Shown: positions 28,398 to 37,687 of the stretch, in pieces | Layout: each line of letters opens with the position of its first letter | Numbering within the stretch: position 1 is the first letter of the stretch | DNA from: Bifidobacterium tsurumiense | GTDB taxonomy: Bacteria > Actinomycetota > Actinomycetes > Actinomycetales > Bifidobacteriaceae | Reading direction: 5' to 3' | Assembly: GCF_000741765.1 (NCBI RefSeq) | Contig: NZ_JGZU01000009.1 | Location: forward strand, 1 to 64,000 | DNA: 64,000 nt | Position numbers and translations under genes: made by a program | The notes under the pieces: model-generated | The model's database searches: none | Told to the model about the DNA's origin: nothing | The model's input: the letters and a program-made list of their open reading frames with translations, nothing else

Positions 28398-29003
28398 TTA
28401 TTCTGGCCAATGACCACGCTTTGCATGGCGTGGCTTAGGCAAGCGGAAACGCCGGATCTGGATGGCACGGCTCCAAGCATATGTGGCAGACCGGGATCCT
28501 CGAGCCACGGCCTGTTCGCCGTATTTATCGATCAGCTTGCGCTTAAGCTTGCGCCACATGAATACCACATCAATGATGGCTGCGAAGAGATAGCCATACA
28601 ACGCGATGGTCGATCCGAGCAGAACCGCTGGCATCGATCCAAAGAACAGCATGCAAATGAGCACAACTCCGGCGACTGGGATGAAGAACTCGCCGAGATT
28701 GAATCGTGCATCGACGTAATCACGGATGTAAATACGCCAAGGCAGGCGCTCTGCACGTGGCATATGCGCGGTATCACCAGTGCGCATTGCCTCATATTCA
28801 GCGTCTTCACGCTTGCGCACGCGTTCACGTGCAGCCTTTGCACTGGCCTTGCGATCTGTCGGCACCAATGGGCGTAGATTCTGCTTTTGTGCGTCCTTGC
28901 GCTTTGGGGTCGGACGACCTTTGCTTTGTGAAGCGGGCTGCTCGGGAACCGCATCCTGGGCGGTCTCGGCGGCGTCGCCTTTCTTAAACGGATTCCAAAC
29001 CAT
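28398..29003 (-). CDS. DUF3043 family membrane protein
   Basis: A 201-residue protein with a charged N-terminal half (KKGDAAETAQ..., KGRPTPKRKDAQKQNLRPLV, RERVRKREDAEYEAMRTGD), the conserved RLPWRIYIRDYVDARFNLGEFFIPV segment, two membrane helices (VAGVVLICMLFFGSMPAVLL and ALYGYLFAAIIDVVFMWRKL) and a basic tail. Typical of an actinobacterial family of unknown function. Start follows the N-terminal MVWNPFKKG pattern. Same strand as the DUF4191 gene but separated from it by a terminator. Confidence 0.82.
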   Translation of the reverse strand: MVWNPFKKGDAAETAQDAVPEQPASQSKGRPTPKRKDAQKQNLRPLVPTDRKASAKAARERVRKREDAEYEAMRTGDTAHMPRAERLPWRIYIRDYVDARFNLGEFFIPVAGVVLICMLFFGSMPAVLLGSTIALYGYLFAAIIDVVFMWRKLKRKLIDKYGEQAVARGSRSATYAWSRAIQIRRFRLPKPRHAKRGHWPE

Positions 29004-29207
29004 GCTTGAAGACTACGGTGAAGCCTCGACGCTAGATGTTGATTTTTCACCGATTTGAAGTGCATGCCTAATGCTTTGGTCTTGGCAGTTAGCGAGGATG
29101 GAAGGAAGCATTGATGACACGAATGGGCATCTCGCAGAGGGCTGCGGGTTGCATAGCGAAGTCGTCTAAGCAAAAGGTGGAACTGGCCCAAGCAAAAGGA
29201 GAAAGCG

Positions 29208-30578
29208 ATGGCAGCTGGTCAAGTCGATGAACTGCGCAAACGGGTGAATGACGATTGGGAACGAATCGTGGAGTTACTCAAGCAGAAAATAGCATTGGGT
29301 TCCGTGTCTTCAAAGGGCATTGCCGCCGATCATATGAAGCGGTCAGCCCAATTTGTGGCCGATGAGCTGATCAAGGTCGGGGTCGATGCGAAGGTCGTGC
29401 AATCCACTAATCCAGACGGAAGCGCCGGAGCTTGGGAAGTCATCGGATCCAAAATCGTAAACGAGCAGGCGCCAACGGTTTTGCTGTACGCCCATCATGA
29501 TGTGCAGCCGGTTCCGGATGCTTCACAATGGGATACCGATCCATTTGTGGGAACAGAGATCGACGGCAGGCTGTATGGGCGCGGATCGGCGGATGACGGA
29601 GGCGGAATCGCCATCCACTCAGGGGCTTTGCAGGCATTGGGCGATGACCTGCCGGTGAATATCAAGGTATTTATCGAGGGCGAGGAAGAAATGGGGTCTC
29701 CGAGCTTTATTCCATTTATCGAATCACATCGCGAAGAATTCGACAGTGATGTCATCATCGTGGCTGATTCCGGCAACTGGTCTGCCGACATTCCAAGCCT
29801 GACCACCAGTCTGAGAGGGAATACCACTCTTGATGTCACAGTCTCGGTTTTGGGTCACCCTGTTCATTCAGGGCAATTTGGCGGACCGATTCTCGATGCC
29901 AATACCTTGGCCGCGATGCTCATCTCGTCCCTGTATGACGAGCATGGCGATGTGATCGTCCCGGGCGTTGCCTCTCAAGAAGTTGTCGGTGGTCTGCAAC
30001 GTGATTTGGATGAAGCATCCGTGCGCGCCGATGCCGCTGTTGAGCCGACCTACACGATGGCTGGAACCGGGTCATTGGCCGAACGCTTGTGGACGAAGCC
30101 AAGCATCACGGTCATTGGCATGGATGTGCATCCTGTTGAAGGCTCCTTCAACGTCATTGCCAATCAGACGCGCATTCGTCTCTCGATGCGCACTGCGCCA
30201 GGCCAGAAGCCACAGGAGGCGCAGCAGGCATTGGCCAAGTATCTGGTCGAGAACGCTCCGTTCGGCGCCAAGGTCGAAGTGACCCCACTGGATAACGGTA
30301 TGGGTTGGGCGATGGATCCGGACGCTGAAGCTACCCAGGATGCTTTGCAGGCCATGAAAGAAGCTTTCGGCGTTGATCCCGTCAATAAGGGAGAGGGCGG
30401 TTCCATTCCGTTCATTCCTGAATTGCAGCGCATATTCCCACAGGCACAGGTATTGGTCACCGGACCGGAAGATCCCAAGGCGAATGCTCACAGTCCGAAC
30501 GAGTCCATTTCCTTATCAGGTTTGCGCAACAATGTCATCGCTGAAGCCTTGCTACTCAGCAAACTCGGAGGTGAGTGA
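29208..30578 (+). CDS. M20 family metallopeptidase (dipeptidase/ArgE-DapE type)
   Basis: A 456-residue zinc-dependent peptidase. The first metal ligand lies in LLYAHHDVQPVPD, the bridging Asp in LYGRGSADDGGG, the catalytic Glu and a ligand in FIEGEEEMGSPSF, and a further ligand Asp in IIVADSGNW. The dimerisation lid starts at TTLDVTVSVLGHPVHSG and the last His ligand is likely in KANAHSPNE. Its length fits the cytosolic dipeptidase subgroup. Start ATG follows AAAAGGAGAAAGC. It stands alone, upstream of the TPP-controlled thiamine transport genes. Exact peptide specificity is unknown. Confidence 0.9.
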   Translation: MAAGQVDELRKRVNDDWERIVELLKQKIALGSVSSKGIAADHMKRSAQFVADELIKVGVDAKVVQSTNPDGSAGAWEVIGSKIVNEQAPTVLLYAHHDVQPVPDASQWDTDPFVGTEIDGRLYGRGSADDGGGIAIHSGALQALGDDLPVNIKVFIEGEEEMGSPSFIPFIESHREEFDSDVIIVADSGNWSADIPSLTTSLRGNTTLDVTVSVLGHPVHSGQFGGPILDANTLAAMLISSLYDEHGDVIVPGVASQEVVGGLQRDLDEASVRADAAVEPTYTMAGTGSLAERLWTKPSITVIGMDVHPVEGSFNVIANQTRIRLSMRTAPGQKPQEAQQALAKYLVENAPFGAKVEVTPLDNGMGWAMDPDAEATQDALQAMKEAFGVDPVNKGEGGSIPFIPELQRIFPQAQVLVTGPEDPKANAHSPNESISLSGLRNNVIAEALLLSKLGGE

Positions 30579-30650
30579 AAGAATGTTGAGAGGCCACTGC
30601 CGTCACGCCTGCCAAAGCTTGACGATAGGTGACTTTACACTGTGAGAATT

Positions 30651-30745
30651 GACACGGGAGCTGCTTGGCGAATGCCTCGCGGCTGAGATGAGGACTACCT
30701 CGACCGATTGAACGTGAAACCGGATAATGCCGGCGCACGGATGTC
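30651..30745 (+). promoter_or_regulatory. TPP (thi-box) riboswitch upstream of ykoE
   Basis: Conserved elements are present in order: ACGGGAGC, the pyrimidine-sensor motif GGCTGAGATGAGG, the ACCGATTGAACgTGA junction, and CCGGATAATGCCGGCG ending with CACGGATG. GAC (30651-30653) and GTC (30742-30744) can close P1. The start codon of ykoE is about 63 bases further on. Confidence 0.92.
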
Positions 30746-30807
30746 GATTTTTCCCGTGCCTCAGTCCCTGCGCTGCAACCTACAGCGCAACGAGCAGAAA
30801 GGCACAT

Positions 30808-31434
30808 ATGTCTGCAGTAGATTACCCAAACAAGCACGAAGAACAGTTGCAATGGCGCGTGGTCGATATCGCGGTGGCTTCTGTGATTGGCGTGGCCAGC
30901 GCACTGATTTATTGGGTGGTGGCAATCGTCAGCTCCGGCCCTTGGACGATATTGGATGGCGTTATTCCTGGCCTTGCCGGGATCATCAACGGTTTATGGC
31001 TGTTTGCAGGACCTCTTGCCGCGGTAATTGTTCGCAAGCCCGGTGTGGCCATTTATGCCGAAGTCGTGGCCGGCGTATTGGAAGCGTTGTTTGGCAACCA
31101 ATGGGGTGGTGCGGAAACCTTCGCTATCGCACTTGTGCAGGGCTTGGGTGCTGAAGTGGTATTCCTGATCTTGCGGTATAAGCGTTGGAATATGGGTGCA
31201 GTGGTCCTGTCAGGTGCCATTTCAGGCCTCGGATGCTGGGCATATTCATTCTTCACGAATCTGCAGAGCATCGATATTCTGGGCTCGTACGGCATCATGT
31301 ACGCAGTCACCACGATTATTTCAGGAGCCATATTCGCAGGTGTACTGATGTGGTATCTCTACATAGCAATCGCAAAAACCGGAGCTTTGGATGCATTCGA
31401 ATCAGGTCGTGAGATTCGAGGTGTCTCTGATTGA
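30808..31434 (+). CDS. ykoE: ECF transporter S component, thiamine/HMP (YkoE family)
   Basis: A 208-residue membrane protein with five to six hydrophobic helices: VVDIAVASVIGVASALIYWVV, a GVIPGLAGIINGLWLFAG helix, the EVVAGVLEALFGNQWGGAET segment characteristic of YkoE, then VLSGAISGLGCWAYSFF and a final helix with VLMWYLYIAIAK. YkoE proteins bind thiamine or its hydroxymethylpyrimidine part; the upstream TPP riboswitch supports this. Start ATG follows AGAAAGG. The fused A-A-T gene lies 165 bases downstream on the same strand and completes the transporter. Confidence 0.9.
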   Translation: MSAVDYPNKHEEQLQWRVVDIAVASVIGVASALIYWVVAIVSSGPWTILDGVIPGLAGIINGLWLFAGPLAAVIVRKPGVAIYAEVVAGVLEALFGNQWGGAETFAIALVQGLGAEVVFLILRYKRWNMGAVVLSGAISGLGCWAYSFFTNLQSIDILGSYGIMYAVTTIISGAIFAGVLMWYLYIAIAKTGALDAFESGREIRGVSD

Positions 31435-31598
31435 GAACCGTGGCAATAGCCACAATCTGATAACACTGTGCGAAGCGTGATATGCACGGCTCTTCTAGAA
31501 GGGCGTCGCACAAATCGGTGGGCGGAGCGAATATCAAACGTTGCCGCCCACATGTGTATTCATTGGTTTACAGCGTGCAAAGAAGGAGAGGTTGCGGC

Positions 31599-34430
31599 GT
31601 GAGCGCAGAACAAGCCAAGCCACAGCAGGAATCTACGCAGCATGACAATACGCAGCCATTGGGGGCGGCGTCACTACGTTTTGATAATTGGGGATATCGC
31701 CATGCGTCACGACGCAATTTTGCGGTTCGAGGGTTGAGCCTGGACATTCCGGCCGGACAGAAGGTATTGATTCTCGGTGCTTCTGGAATCGGCAAGTCCA
31801 CCATGCTCGAGGGTGCAGCGGGATTGCTGGGGGCGCGAAGGGGATGCGTTCCGAAATATCAGAGGCGCAGCACGAACCATCGCAAACGGGCGGTTCACAT
31901 GCAGAGAACACCTCATCTGAGGAACTGCATCCGCATCAGACACAGTCAGAAGGGGCCGTCAACCGATAAGCAGGTCAACGTGCAGGCAGTGGTTGACGAA
32001 GACGGCGGCGTGAGCGAGGGCAGCGTACTGGTCGATGGCGTTCCTGTTCAGCAAGCGCGGGGCAGGGTCGGTCTTGTTCTGCAGGATCCTGATGCTCAGG
32101 TCATATTTCAGCGCCTCGGTGACAATGTGGCTTTCGGTCCGGAAAACCTGAATGTAGAACGGCACGCGATATGGGACCGTGTGTGCACAAGCTTGCAAGC
32201 CGTGGGACTTGAGGGATTGCAATTGCATCGCTCGACCACTCATCTCAGTGGCGGACAAACCCAGCGTCTTGCTTTGGCTGGAGCTCTTGCCATGCAACCC
32301 GGCGTGCTCTTGCTGGACGAACCGACTGCGAATCTCGACCCGGACGGTGTTGAGCAAATAGTGGATGCGGTCAAAGATGTCGTGGATCGTACGGGTGCGA
32401 CCATGGTTCTTGTTGAACATCATGCACAGCCATGGGTCGAGATGCTCGACAGGGTTATTGTGCTTGGAGTCGAGACGAATACTGGCGATGCTGGCGAGAC
32501 CGGTCACGGCGCACAACGGCGAACTGTGATAGTTGCAGACGGCAGTCCTGATGACGTGTTCATGAGGACCGATATCGATTTCGCCAGCTTGGGTATTTGG
32601 CTTCCTCGCATTTATATTGACAAGCGGCATGAGAGTGCCGGCAAGTCAATGAGCGATCGACAGCAGACTTCATCGAACGACCAGGCAGCGCAGGTATCCG
32701 ATGCCGCTGCGTGCGAAGGGGATGTTGCTCACGATGATTCGCCGAAAAACGGTGACACAGACACTCGTCGGGGCGAGATCCTGGTAACCACTCAAAATCT
32801 GGCAATCGGACGCAACGGTCAAGCGATAGCTTCTGATATCAACATTGCTCTGGCCGCAGGTGAAGTGACGGCTTTGGTCGGAGCCAATGGCGCAGGCAAA
32901 TCGACACTGTCGCTGACCTTGGCGGGATTGCTTCCTCCTGTCTCTGGAAGCGTTCAGGCATCCCAAGCTCTTGCCGACGGCTTGGGTGTTGCACCGATAT
33001 CGTGGAAATCTCGTGCTTTGGCGTCTCGTATATCCTATGTTTTCCAAAATCCAGAACATCAATTCGCCACTGGAAGTGTTTTGGATGAGGTCATGCTCGG
33101 TCCGATACGCACGGGTATGAGCCAAGAGGATGCCAAGCGTAGAGCGGAATCATTGCTGACACGCTTCCGTCTGGATCGCTACGCCAAGGCTAATCCGTAC
33201 ACCTTATCCGGAGGAGAAAAGCGTCGATTGACTGTGGCAGCCGCTTTGGCCGCTGCGCCTCGTTTGCTGATATTGGACGAACCGACTTTCGGGCAGGATC
33301 GCAATACCTGGATGCAGATGGTGGAACTTATTCGTAGCTTGCGCAATGACGGAGTCGGCATTGTTGTGGTGACTCATGACAGGGAATTGGTGCGCGAACT
33401 TCAGGCTCGAGTAATTGAACTGCTGCCTGAACACCAGTCGGGTGTTTGGGACCAACGACTCGATGCCTCGGAGCAAGCACAAGGAGAATCGCCAATGTTG
33501 CCCGCGAAGGCAGATCTGCCTGTCGAACGGACGATAGATGAGGATGCTGACGACAGCGAGGATGTCGAACAGGCCTTGCCCTCCACAGCCGATGATGCCT
33601 CTGTGCCCGGTATGGAGAGCATTCTGGTCAGTGAAGTCAATCGTCGTGACGAGGAACCAAGGCAGTCAAGTCGTTCTCCGGTCTTGGCTTCCATGAATCC
33701 TGCATACCGATTAATAGGCGCTTTTGCGGCTTCGTTGCCTTTGCTGCTCTCATTGGATTGGATGTCCGCCTCCGTGGCTTTGGGATTGGAATTCCTGCTA
33801 TTGATGGCCATGGGATTGATGCCTTGGCGTGTGATTGCGTCGACATGGCCCGTGTTCATAGGCGCTCCTGGATCGGCTTTGGCCGTACTGCTCTATGGAA
33901 AAAGCGGCGGTGAAATCTGGTGGCAATGGGGCTGGATTCTGATCAGCGAGCGATCGGTGACTCTGGCTCTGGCAACGGCTTTGCGTATTCTTGCAATCGG
34001 AATTCCTGCCATAATCACCATAGCCGGTGTTGATGCCACCGATTTGGCTGATTCATTCAGTCAGGTGCTGCATCTGCCGGATCGATTCGTGTATGGCGGT
34101 TTGGCAGGTATGCGACTTTTCTCCGTGCTGCAGGATGATTGGGCTGCCCTCACCGCTTCGAGAAGGTCTCGCGGTCTTGGCGAGGACGGGAAAATTCGTT
34201 CATTCTTCCCGCAGGCATTTGCGCTATTGGTACTCTCCATACGGCGTTCAACAACGCTTGCAGTGGCCATGGAAGCTCGTGGTTTTGGTGGTTCGGGGCC
34301 GAGAAGCCATGCGCGAATCAGCGAAGTGAGACTGCGAGATCGGATATTCGTCGTTGGATGCCTATGCGTGCCCGTTATTGCATTGTGCGTGGCAGGAGCG
34401 ACCGGTCACTTCGCCTTCTTCGGTGGATGA
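31599..34430 (+). CDS. Fused ECF module EcfA-EcfA'-EcfT (thiamine unit), with an insertion after the first Walker A
   Basis: About 943 residues, GTG start after AGAAGGAGAGG. ATPase 1: Walker A GASGIGKST, signature LSGGQTQRLALAG, Walker B LLLDEPTANLD. ATPase 2: GANGAGKST, LSGGEKRRLTVAA, LLILDEPTFGQD. The C-terminal EcfT domain has about five membrane segments and the coupling motifs ASRRSRGLG and MEARGFGGSG. Between the Walker A helix and the strand EGSVLVDGVPV lies an extra stretch of about 60 residues. In the given frame it is Arg-rich and odd (RRGCVPKYQRRSTNHR). One frame over it reads GMRSEISEAQHEPSQTGG and onward, a plausible Ser/Glu/His linker. Restoring one G in 31829-31833 and removing one in 31952-31955 rejoins it. 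This is a YkoD plus YkoC equivalent, partner of ykoE. Confidence 0.9.
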   Translation: MSAEQAKPQQESTQHDNTQPLGAASLRFDNWGYRHASRRNFAVRGLSLDIPAGQKVLILGASGIGKSTMLEGAAGLLGARRGCVPKYQRRSTNHRKRAVHMQRTPHLRNCIRIRHSQKGPSTDKQVNVQAVVDEDGGVSEGSVLVDGVPVQQARGRVGLVLQDPDAQVIFQRLGDNVAFGPENLNVERHAIWDRVCTSLQAVGLEGLQLHRSTTHLSGGQTQRLALAGALAMQPGVLLLDEPTANLDPDGVEQIVDAVKDVVDRTGATMVLVEHHAQPWVEMLDRVIVLGVETNTGDAGETGHGAQRRTVIVADGSPDDVFMRTDIDFASLGIWLPRIYIDKRHESAGKSMSDRQQTSSNDQAAQVSDAAACEGDVAHDDSPKNGDTDTRRGEILVTTQNLAIGRNGQAIASDINIALAAGEVTALVGANGAGKSTLSLTLAGLLPPVSGSVQASQALADGLGVAPISWKSRALASRISYVFQNPEHQFATGSVLDEVMLGPIRTGMSQEDAKRRAESLLTRFRLDRYAKANPYTLSGGEKRRLTVAAALAAAPRLLILDEPTFGQDRNTWMQMVELIRSLRNDGVGIVVVTHDRELVRELQARVIELLPEHQSGVWDQRLDASEQAQGESPMLPAKADLPVERTIDEDADDSEDVEQALPSTADDASVPGMESILVSEVNRRDEEPRQSSRSPVLASMNPAYRLIGAFAASLPLLLSLDWMSASVALGLEFLLLMAMGLMPWRVIASTWPVFIGAPGSALAVLLYGKSGGEIWWQWGWILISERSVTLALATALRILAIGIPAIITIAGVDATDLADSFSQVLHLPDRFVYGGLAGMRLFSVLQDDWAALTASRRSRGLGEDGKIRSFFPQAFALLVLSIRRSTTLAVAMEARGFGGSGPRSHARISEVRLRDRIFVVGCLCVPVIALCVAGATGHFAFFGG

Positions 34431-34590
34431 TTGATGTAAGCAGGATGAGCTTTTCCAACGGGCAAGTCGGCGGCAAACCTCACCGATGAATCTTGTAAGG
34501 GCTGGTCATGCTGGATATGACACGTCTCAGTACTGAGGCGCGATTCCGACCGTATCCAATACTCGGCTGATATGAGCACATGATCGGACG

Positions 34591-34636
34591 CATAACAGCT
34601 GGTGACGTTGTATGAACGGTGTCGCCAGCTGTTATG
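34591..34636 (+). terminator. Long hairpin after the thiamine transporter gene
   Basis: CATAACAGCTGGTGAC (34591-34606) pairs with GTCGCCAGCTGTTATG (34621-34636), 16 bp with one G-T, loop of 14. No T tract follows on either strand, so termination is likely but not certain. The rest of 34431-34759 shows no gene. Confidence 0.55.
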
Positions 34637-34759
34637 CAAGGGGAAAAGATTCAGGATCCGATACACTTCCTTGGCGAGGAAGTCCGCAGCCCATGAACCG
34701 TTGTCAACTTCATGAAGCCATGTCATCCTGTCTTTTCATGGTGATTCTTCGGGAGAGCA

Positions 34760-34936
34760 TCAAGCTTCGACCGTCTTGCGCGCCGCAGAAAACGTCAACC
34801 CGAGTGCAGCCGTTGCTGCAGCAAGAATGTATCCGATCCTGCGCAAGCCAAGCTGCTGTCGCGTGCGTGACCGAGCGATAGGCGGCAGCATGTGTTCGGA
34901 TTGGTCTGCTGAGTGGAGCTTGTTGTTGGTGTTCAT
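34760..34936 (-). CDS. Small single-span membrane protein (58 aa), unknown
   Basis: The ATG is preceded by GAAGGAATAATC, a strong Shine-Dalgarno. The 58 residues have a polar N-terminus (NTNNKLHSADQSEHMLPP), a basic stretch (RSRTRQQLGLRR) and one membrane helix (IGYILAAATAALGLTF), ending in a short basic tail. The orientation rule predicts the N-terminus inside. It is the last gene of a minus-strand group after the MacB-type exporter, but TAAGGAAT repeats in the gap suggest its own control. Not recognised; a longer in-frame start is less likely. Confidence 0.55.
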   Translation of the reverse strand: MNTNNKLHSADQSEHMLPPIARSRTRQQLGLRRIGYILAAATAALGLTFSAARKTVEA

Positions 34937-34989
34937 GATTATTCCTTCAAAGGTGTAGTTGGAGGTGCTGGGAATCTGTTTGGTCGGTG

Positions 34990-35063
34990 ATTCCTTATAT
35001 CTGCGCACTGGTATCGATGCGCTGTGCGGCAGAAATTAAGGAATCCGCCTTGCAATAAGGAAT
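34990..35063 (-). repeat. Three TAAGGAAT sites, candidate operator
   Basis: TAAGGAAT occurs at 35037-35044 and 35056-35063 (19 bases apart, same face of the helix) and inverted at 34990-34997. They lie in the gap between the exporter ATPase and the 58-residue gene, in the expected promoter region of the latter. Confidence 0.45.
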
Positions 35064-35091
35064 TAGCCCGCTTCTGTGATAAGAGGGGACA

Positions 35092-35901
35092 TCAGACGTG
35101 ATGTTCAGCGTTCTTTGATGATGATCTATCCTGCTGCTTGGTGCGACGAAGAGGAGCCAATTCAAAGACTTCATCAGAAGCCTGTGCGACCTGGGGGCTG
35201 TGAGTGACGATTATGACGCAGCGGTTCTGAGTATGAGCCAAATCGCGGAAAATGCCCATGATGTCATCTTGGGTTGCCAGATCCAGGTTTCCGGTGGGCT
35301 CGTCGGCGACGATAATCTGCGGATCATAGCTCAAGGCTCGCGCTATGGCCACACGTTGCTGTTCACCACCGGAAAGATGCAGAATGCGCTCATTGGCATA
35401 ATCTTCTGGAAGATGGACCTCCTTGAGCAATCGCAACGCCACATCTTTTTTGGATTCGTTGAGTTTTTTGCCCGATGCCTCCAAAGACAGAATGATGTTC
35501 TCTGAAACGGTGAGAGCGGGGAGCAGATTGAAGCTCTGGAAGATGACGCCAATATCATGGCTGCGGTAGCGGTAGCGATCCTGTTTGGACAGAGGGGATC
35601 CCTGATACAATACCTCGCCCTCAGTGGGATTGGTGAGTCCCGAAATCAACGAAAGCATGGTGGTCTTACCTGCTCCGGAAGGACCGGTGATCGCGGTGAC
35701 CGAACCGGTGTGGAATGTACGACTGATATTGCGCAGTACTTTCTTTCCGCCCTTTGAATAGGCGTATCCCACATTGCGCAGTTCCAGGATGGCTTCAGAT
35801 GTGTCAGTGGAAGCATCGAGCTGCGTGCGCTCATCTTCCTGGGCGTTATCGTGGAGATTGTTTTCCTTGGTGGTTCCTGTGGTGGTGGATTGCTTTGCCA
35901 T
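35092..35901 (-). CDS. ABC exporter ATPase (MacB/LolD type)
   Basis: A 269-residue ATP-binding protein. A polar N-terminal tail of about 38 residues precedes the ABC domain: Walker A GPSGAGKTT, Q-loop IGVIFQSFNLLPALTV, signature LSGGEQQRVAIARAL, Walker B IIVADEPTGNLD and H-loop IIVTHSPQ. These are the hallmarks of MacB/LolD/FtsE ATPases that power FtsX-type permeases. It follows the permease gene on the same strand by 121 bases with AAGGAG before the start. Substrate unknown; such pairs export peptides or antibiotics or move lipoproteins. Confidence 0.9.
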   Translation of the reverse strand: MAKQSTTTGTTKENNLHDNAQEDERTQLDASTDTSEAILELRNVGYAYSKGGKKVLRNISRTFHTGSVTAITGPSGAGKTTMLSLISGLTNPTEGEVLYQGSPLSKQDRYRYRSHDIGVIFQSFNLLPALTVSENIILSLEASGKKLNESKKDVALRLLKEVHLPEDYANERILHLSGGEQQRVAIARALSYDPQIIVADEPTGNLDLATQDDIMGIFRDLAHTQNRCVIIVTHSPQVAQASDEVFELAPLRRTKQQDRSSSKNAEHHV

Positions 35902-36022
35902 GATGTGTGCTCCTTAAGGGCGAGGCTGATGAAGTTTCTCGGATGGGAGGGGTTTAACAACGAGGATGTGATGTTGTTTGAGAGGGTGGCGGGCGCGGGG
36001 TAGGCGCCCACCACCGTGGAAA

Positions 36023-37687
36023 TCAGGATCGATCGGCGAGGATCTGCAGCGGTTCGTATCGCATGACGAAGATCACTGCGGCGAGCGAGGAGAACAGCGT
36101 GAGTGCGATGCCGATAAGCACGAGCTGTCCGACCACCGAGAGGTTCACCGTGGCATTGACTTCGGAGAGGTAATTCGTTGCCTGACCGAATGGTGAATTG
36201 CCGGGAGCCGATGGGGTCTGTGCCGCGGTGCTGGAGGAATCATTCGAAGTGCTCTGCGAGCTCTCGCTGGAAGACGAGCTTGAATCAGAGGAGGAGCTAT
36301 CCGAATCGCTTGACGTATCAGATGATGTCTGAGCGCCCGGTCCACCCTGCATCTCTCGCCCGAACTGTGCCTGCTGGCTGGATTGTTCGCTTTCCTGGGC
36401 TGCAACCTGGCTTGCGAGCAATTGGTTGGAAACAGGCACTGATGTCGCTGCACCTGCTGCCACGCCAATGGCCAAGCCGATAAGCGTGACCATGAACAAT
36501 TCGAATACGAATTGTGCCGCCACGGTAACTTTTTTCACGCCCATGGCCGTCAGAACGCCGACTTCATATTTGCGTTCGCGGACATTGAAGACATTGATGG
36601 CGATCAGCACTATGGCACCGACGCCCAGCACAATCAGCAGCAGGGTGAGTGCGAACTGGGAGAGGTTGTTCAACGGAACCAAGCTGGATTCGTATTCATC
36701 AACATCAGCTGAGGAAACGGTGTAATCGTCGGACAAACCGGCTGCCTTGACATCGGTGACGAAGGTTTCGTATGCATCCTTGTTGGCGAATACGTAGGTG
36801 AAGCTGAGCTGAGCCGCCGAATCGCTATCGGAATCGCTATCCAATCCCAAGGATTTCAACGTGGAGACGGAGGTGTAGATGGCATTGTCCGGATCGGAAG
36901 CGGACGAGCCCATGGGGCCACCCTGCGAGCTGGAATCCGTGGTGTTCTCGTATATGCCAACCACGGTCAAGGTGTAGGTAGTGGAGGAATCGGATGCATC
37001 GGCAACGGTAATCGTGGACCCGACAGAGAGATTGTTGAAGTCAGCGAGTGCCTTGGAAATAATCACCTGTCCGTTCGAAGATTCCTCATAACCGAATACA
37101 GAGCCATCCACCATGGTGAATGAACCGTTGCTTGCATTGGCCACTGCGGTATCTGAACTGAAACTAGTGAGCTGGAAATCGCCGGACATCTGCTGCATTC
37201 TGCCGCCACCGCCTCCTTGCGGAGCATCTTGACCGTCTTCGGCGTTGATTTCGGAGCTCGAGGAATCCGAGGAGGACTGGGAGGAGGATGTCGAATCCTC
37301 GACAGGCTGGAACGAATCCGTGGCGGCAAGGGAAGTGGTTTCGGAGTAGTAGGTGCTCTGCACGCTTGACGATGCTTCGGCATACTTTTCGTAGTCAGAC
37401 AAGCTGAGTTCCTTGTCGCTCAACGCTTCGCGCATGCTATCGAAATCAGGAGTGCCGGAATCAGAGGATTCGCTTCGAGAATCGCTGATCAATTTGCTTC
37501 GATCCACGCTAATCTGTGCAGTGACGGTGGTATTGCTCAGTCCAGTATCTCGTGCGGTTTGAGCTGCCTGCCTGATTGACAGGCCTATTGTTGCCGCCGC
37601 TGCGATTATGGCGACAATGATGACGATGAGGACGTTACGCCCCTTATTGCGGGTGACGCTTCGCCATGCGTTATTCCATGCGAACAT
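36023..37687 (-). CDS. MacB-like FtsX permease with Ser/Asp-rich extracytoplasmic segments
   Basis: A 554-residue permease. TM1 is at about 18-38 (NVLIVIIVAIIAAAATIGLSIRQ), followed by a large extracytoplasmic domain of about 300 residues with the MacB core (VDGSVFGYEESSNGQVIISKALA, VGSTITVADASDSSTTYTL). Three C-terminal helices (FALTLLLIVLGVGAIVLIAI, FELFMVTLIGLAIGVAAGA, LVLIGIALTLFSSLAAVIF) bracket a Ser/Asp/Gln-rich loop of about 95 residues. Long Ser-rich tracts also occur near 120-150. The end (MRYEPLQILADRS) matches FtsX permeases. Start follows TCAAAGGACC. It is the first gene of the exporter group and divergent from the methyltransferase gene. Confidence 0.88.
   Translation of the reverse strand: MFAWNNAWRSVTRNKGRNVLIVIIVAIIAAAATIGLSIRQAAQTARDTGLSNTTVTAQISVDRSKLISDSRSESSDSGTPDFDSMREALSDKELSLSDYEKYAEASSSVQSTYYSETTSLAATDSFQPVEDSTSSSQSSSDSSSSEINAEDGQDAPQGGGGGRMQQMSGDFQLTSFSSDTAVANASNGSFTMVDGSVFGYEESSNGQVIISKALADFNNLSVGSTITVADASDSSTTYTLTVVGIYENTTDSSSQGGPMGSSASDPDNAIYTSVSTLKSLGLDSDSDSDSAAQLSFTYVFANKDAYETFVTDVKAAGLSDDYTVSSADVDEYESSLVPLNNLSQFALTLLLIVLGVGAIVLIAINVFNVRERKYEVGVLTAMGVKKVTVAAQFVFELFMVTLIGLAIGVAAGAATSVPVSNQLLASQVAAQESEQSSQQAQFGREMQGGPGAQTSSDTSSDSDSSSSDSSSSSSESSQSTSNDSSSTAAQTPSAPGNSPFGQATNYLSEVNATVNLSVVGQLVLIGIALTLFSSLAAVIFVMRYEPLQILADRS

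Noticed and set aside
36023-37687. Ser/Asp-rich tracts of the permease as a sign of frameshift
   Set aside because: The tracts are in frame with recognisable MacB segments on both sides and no alternative frame is better.
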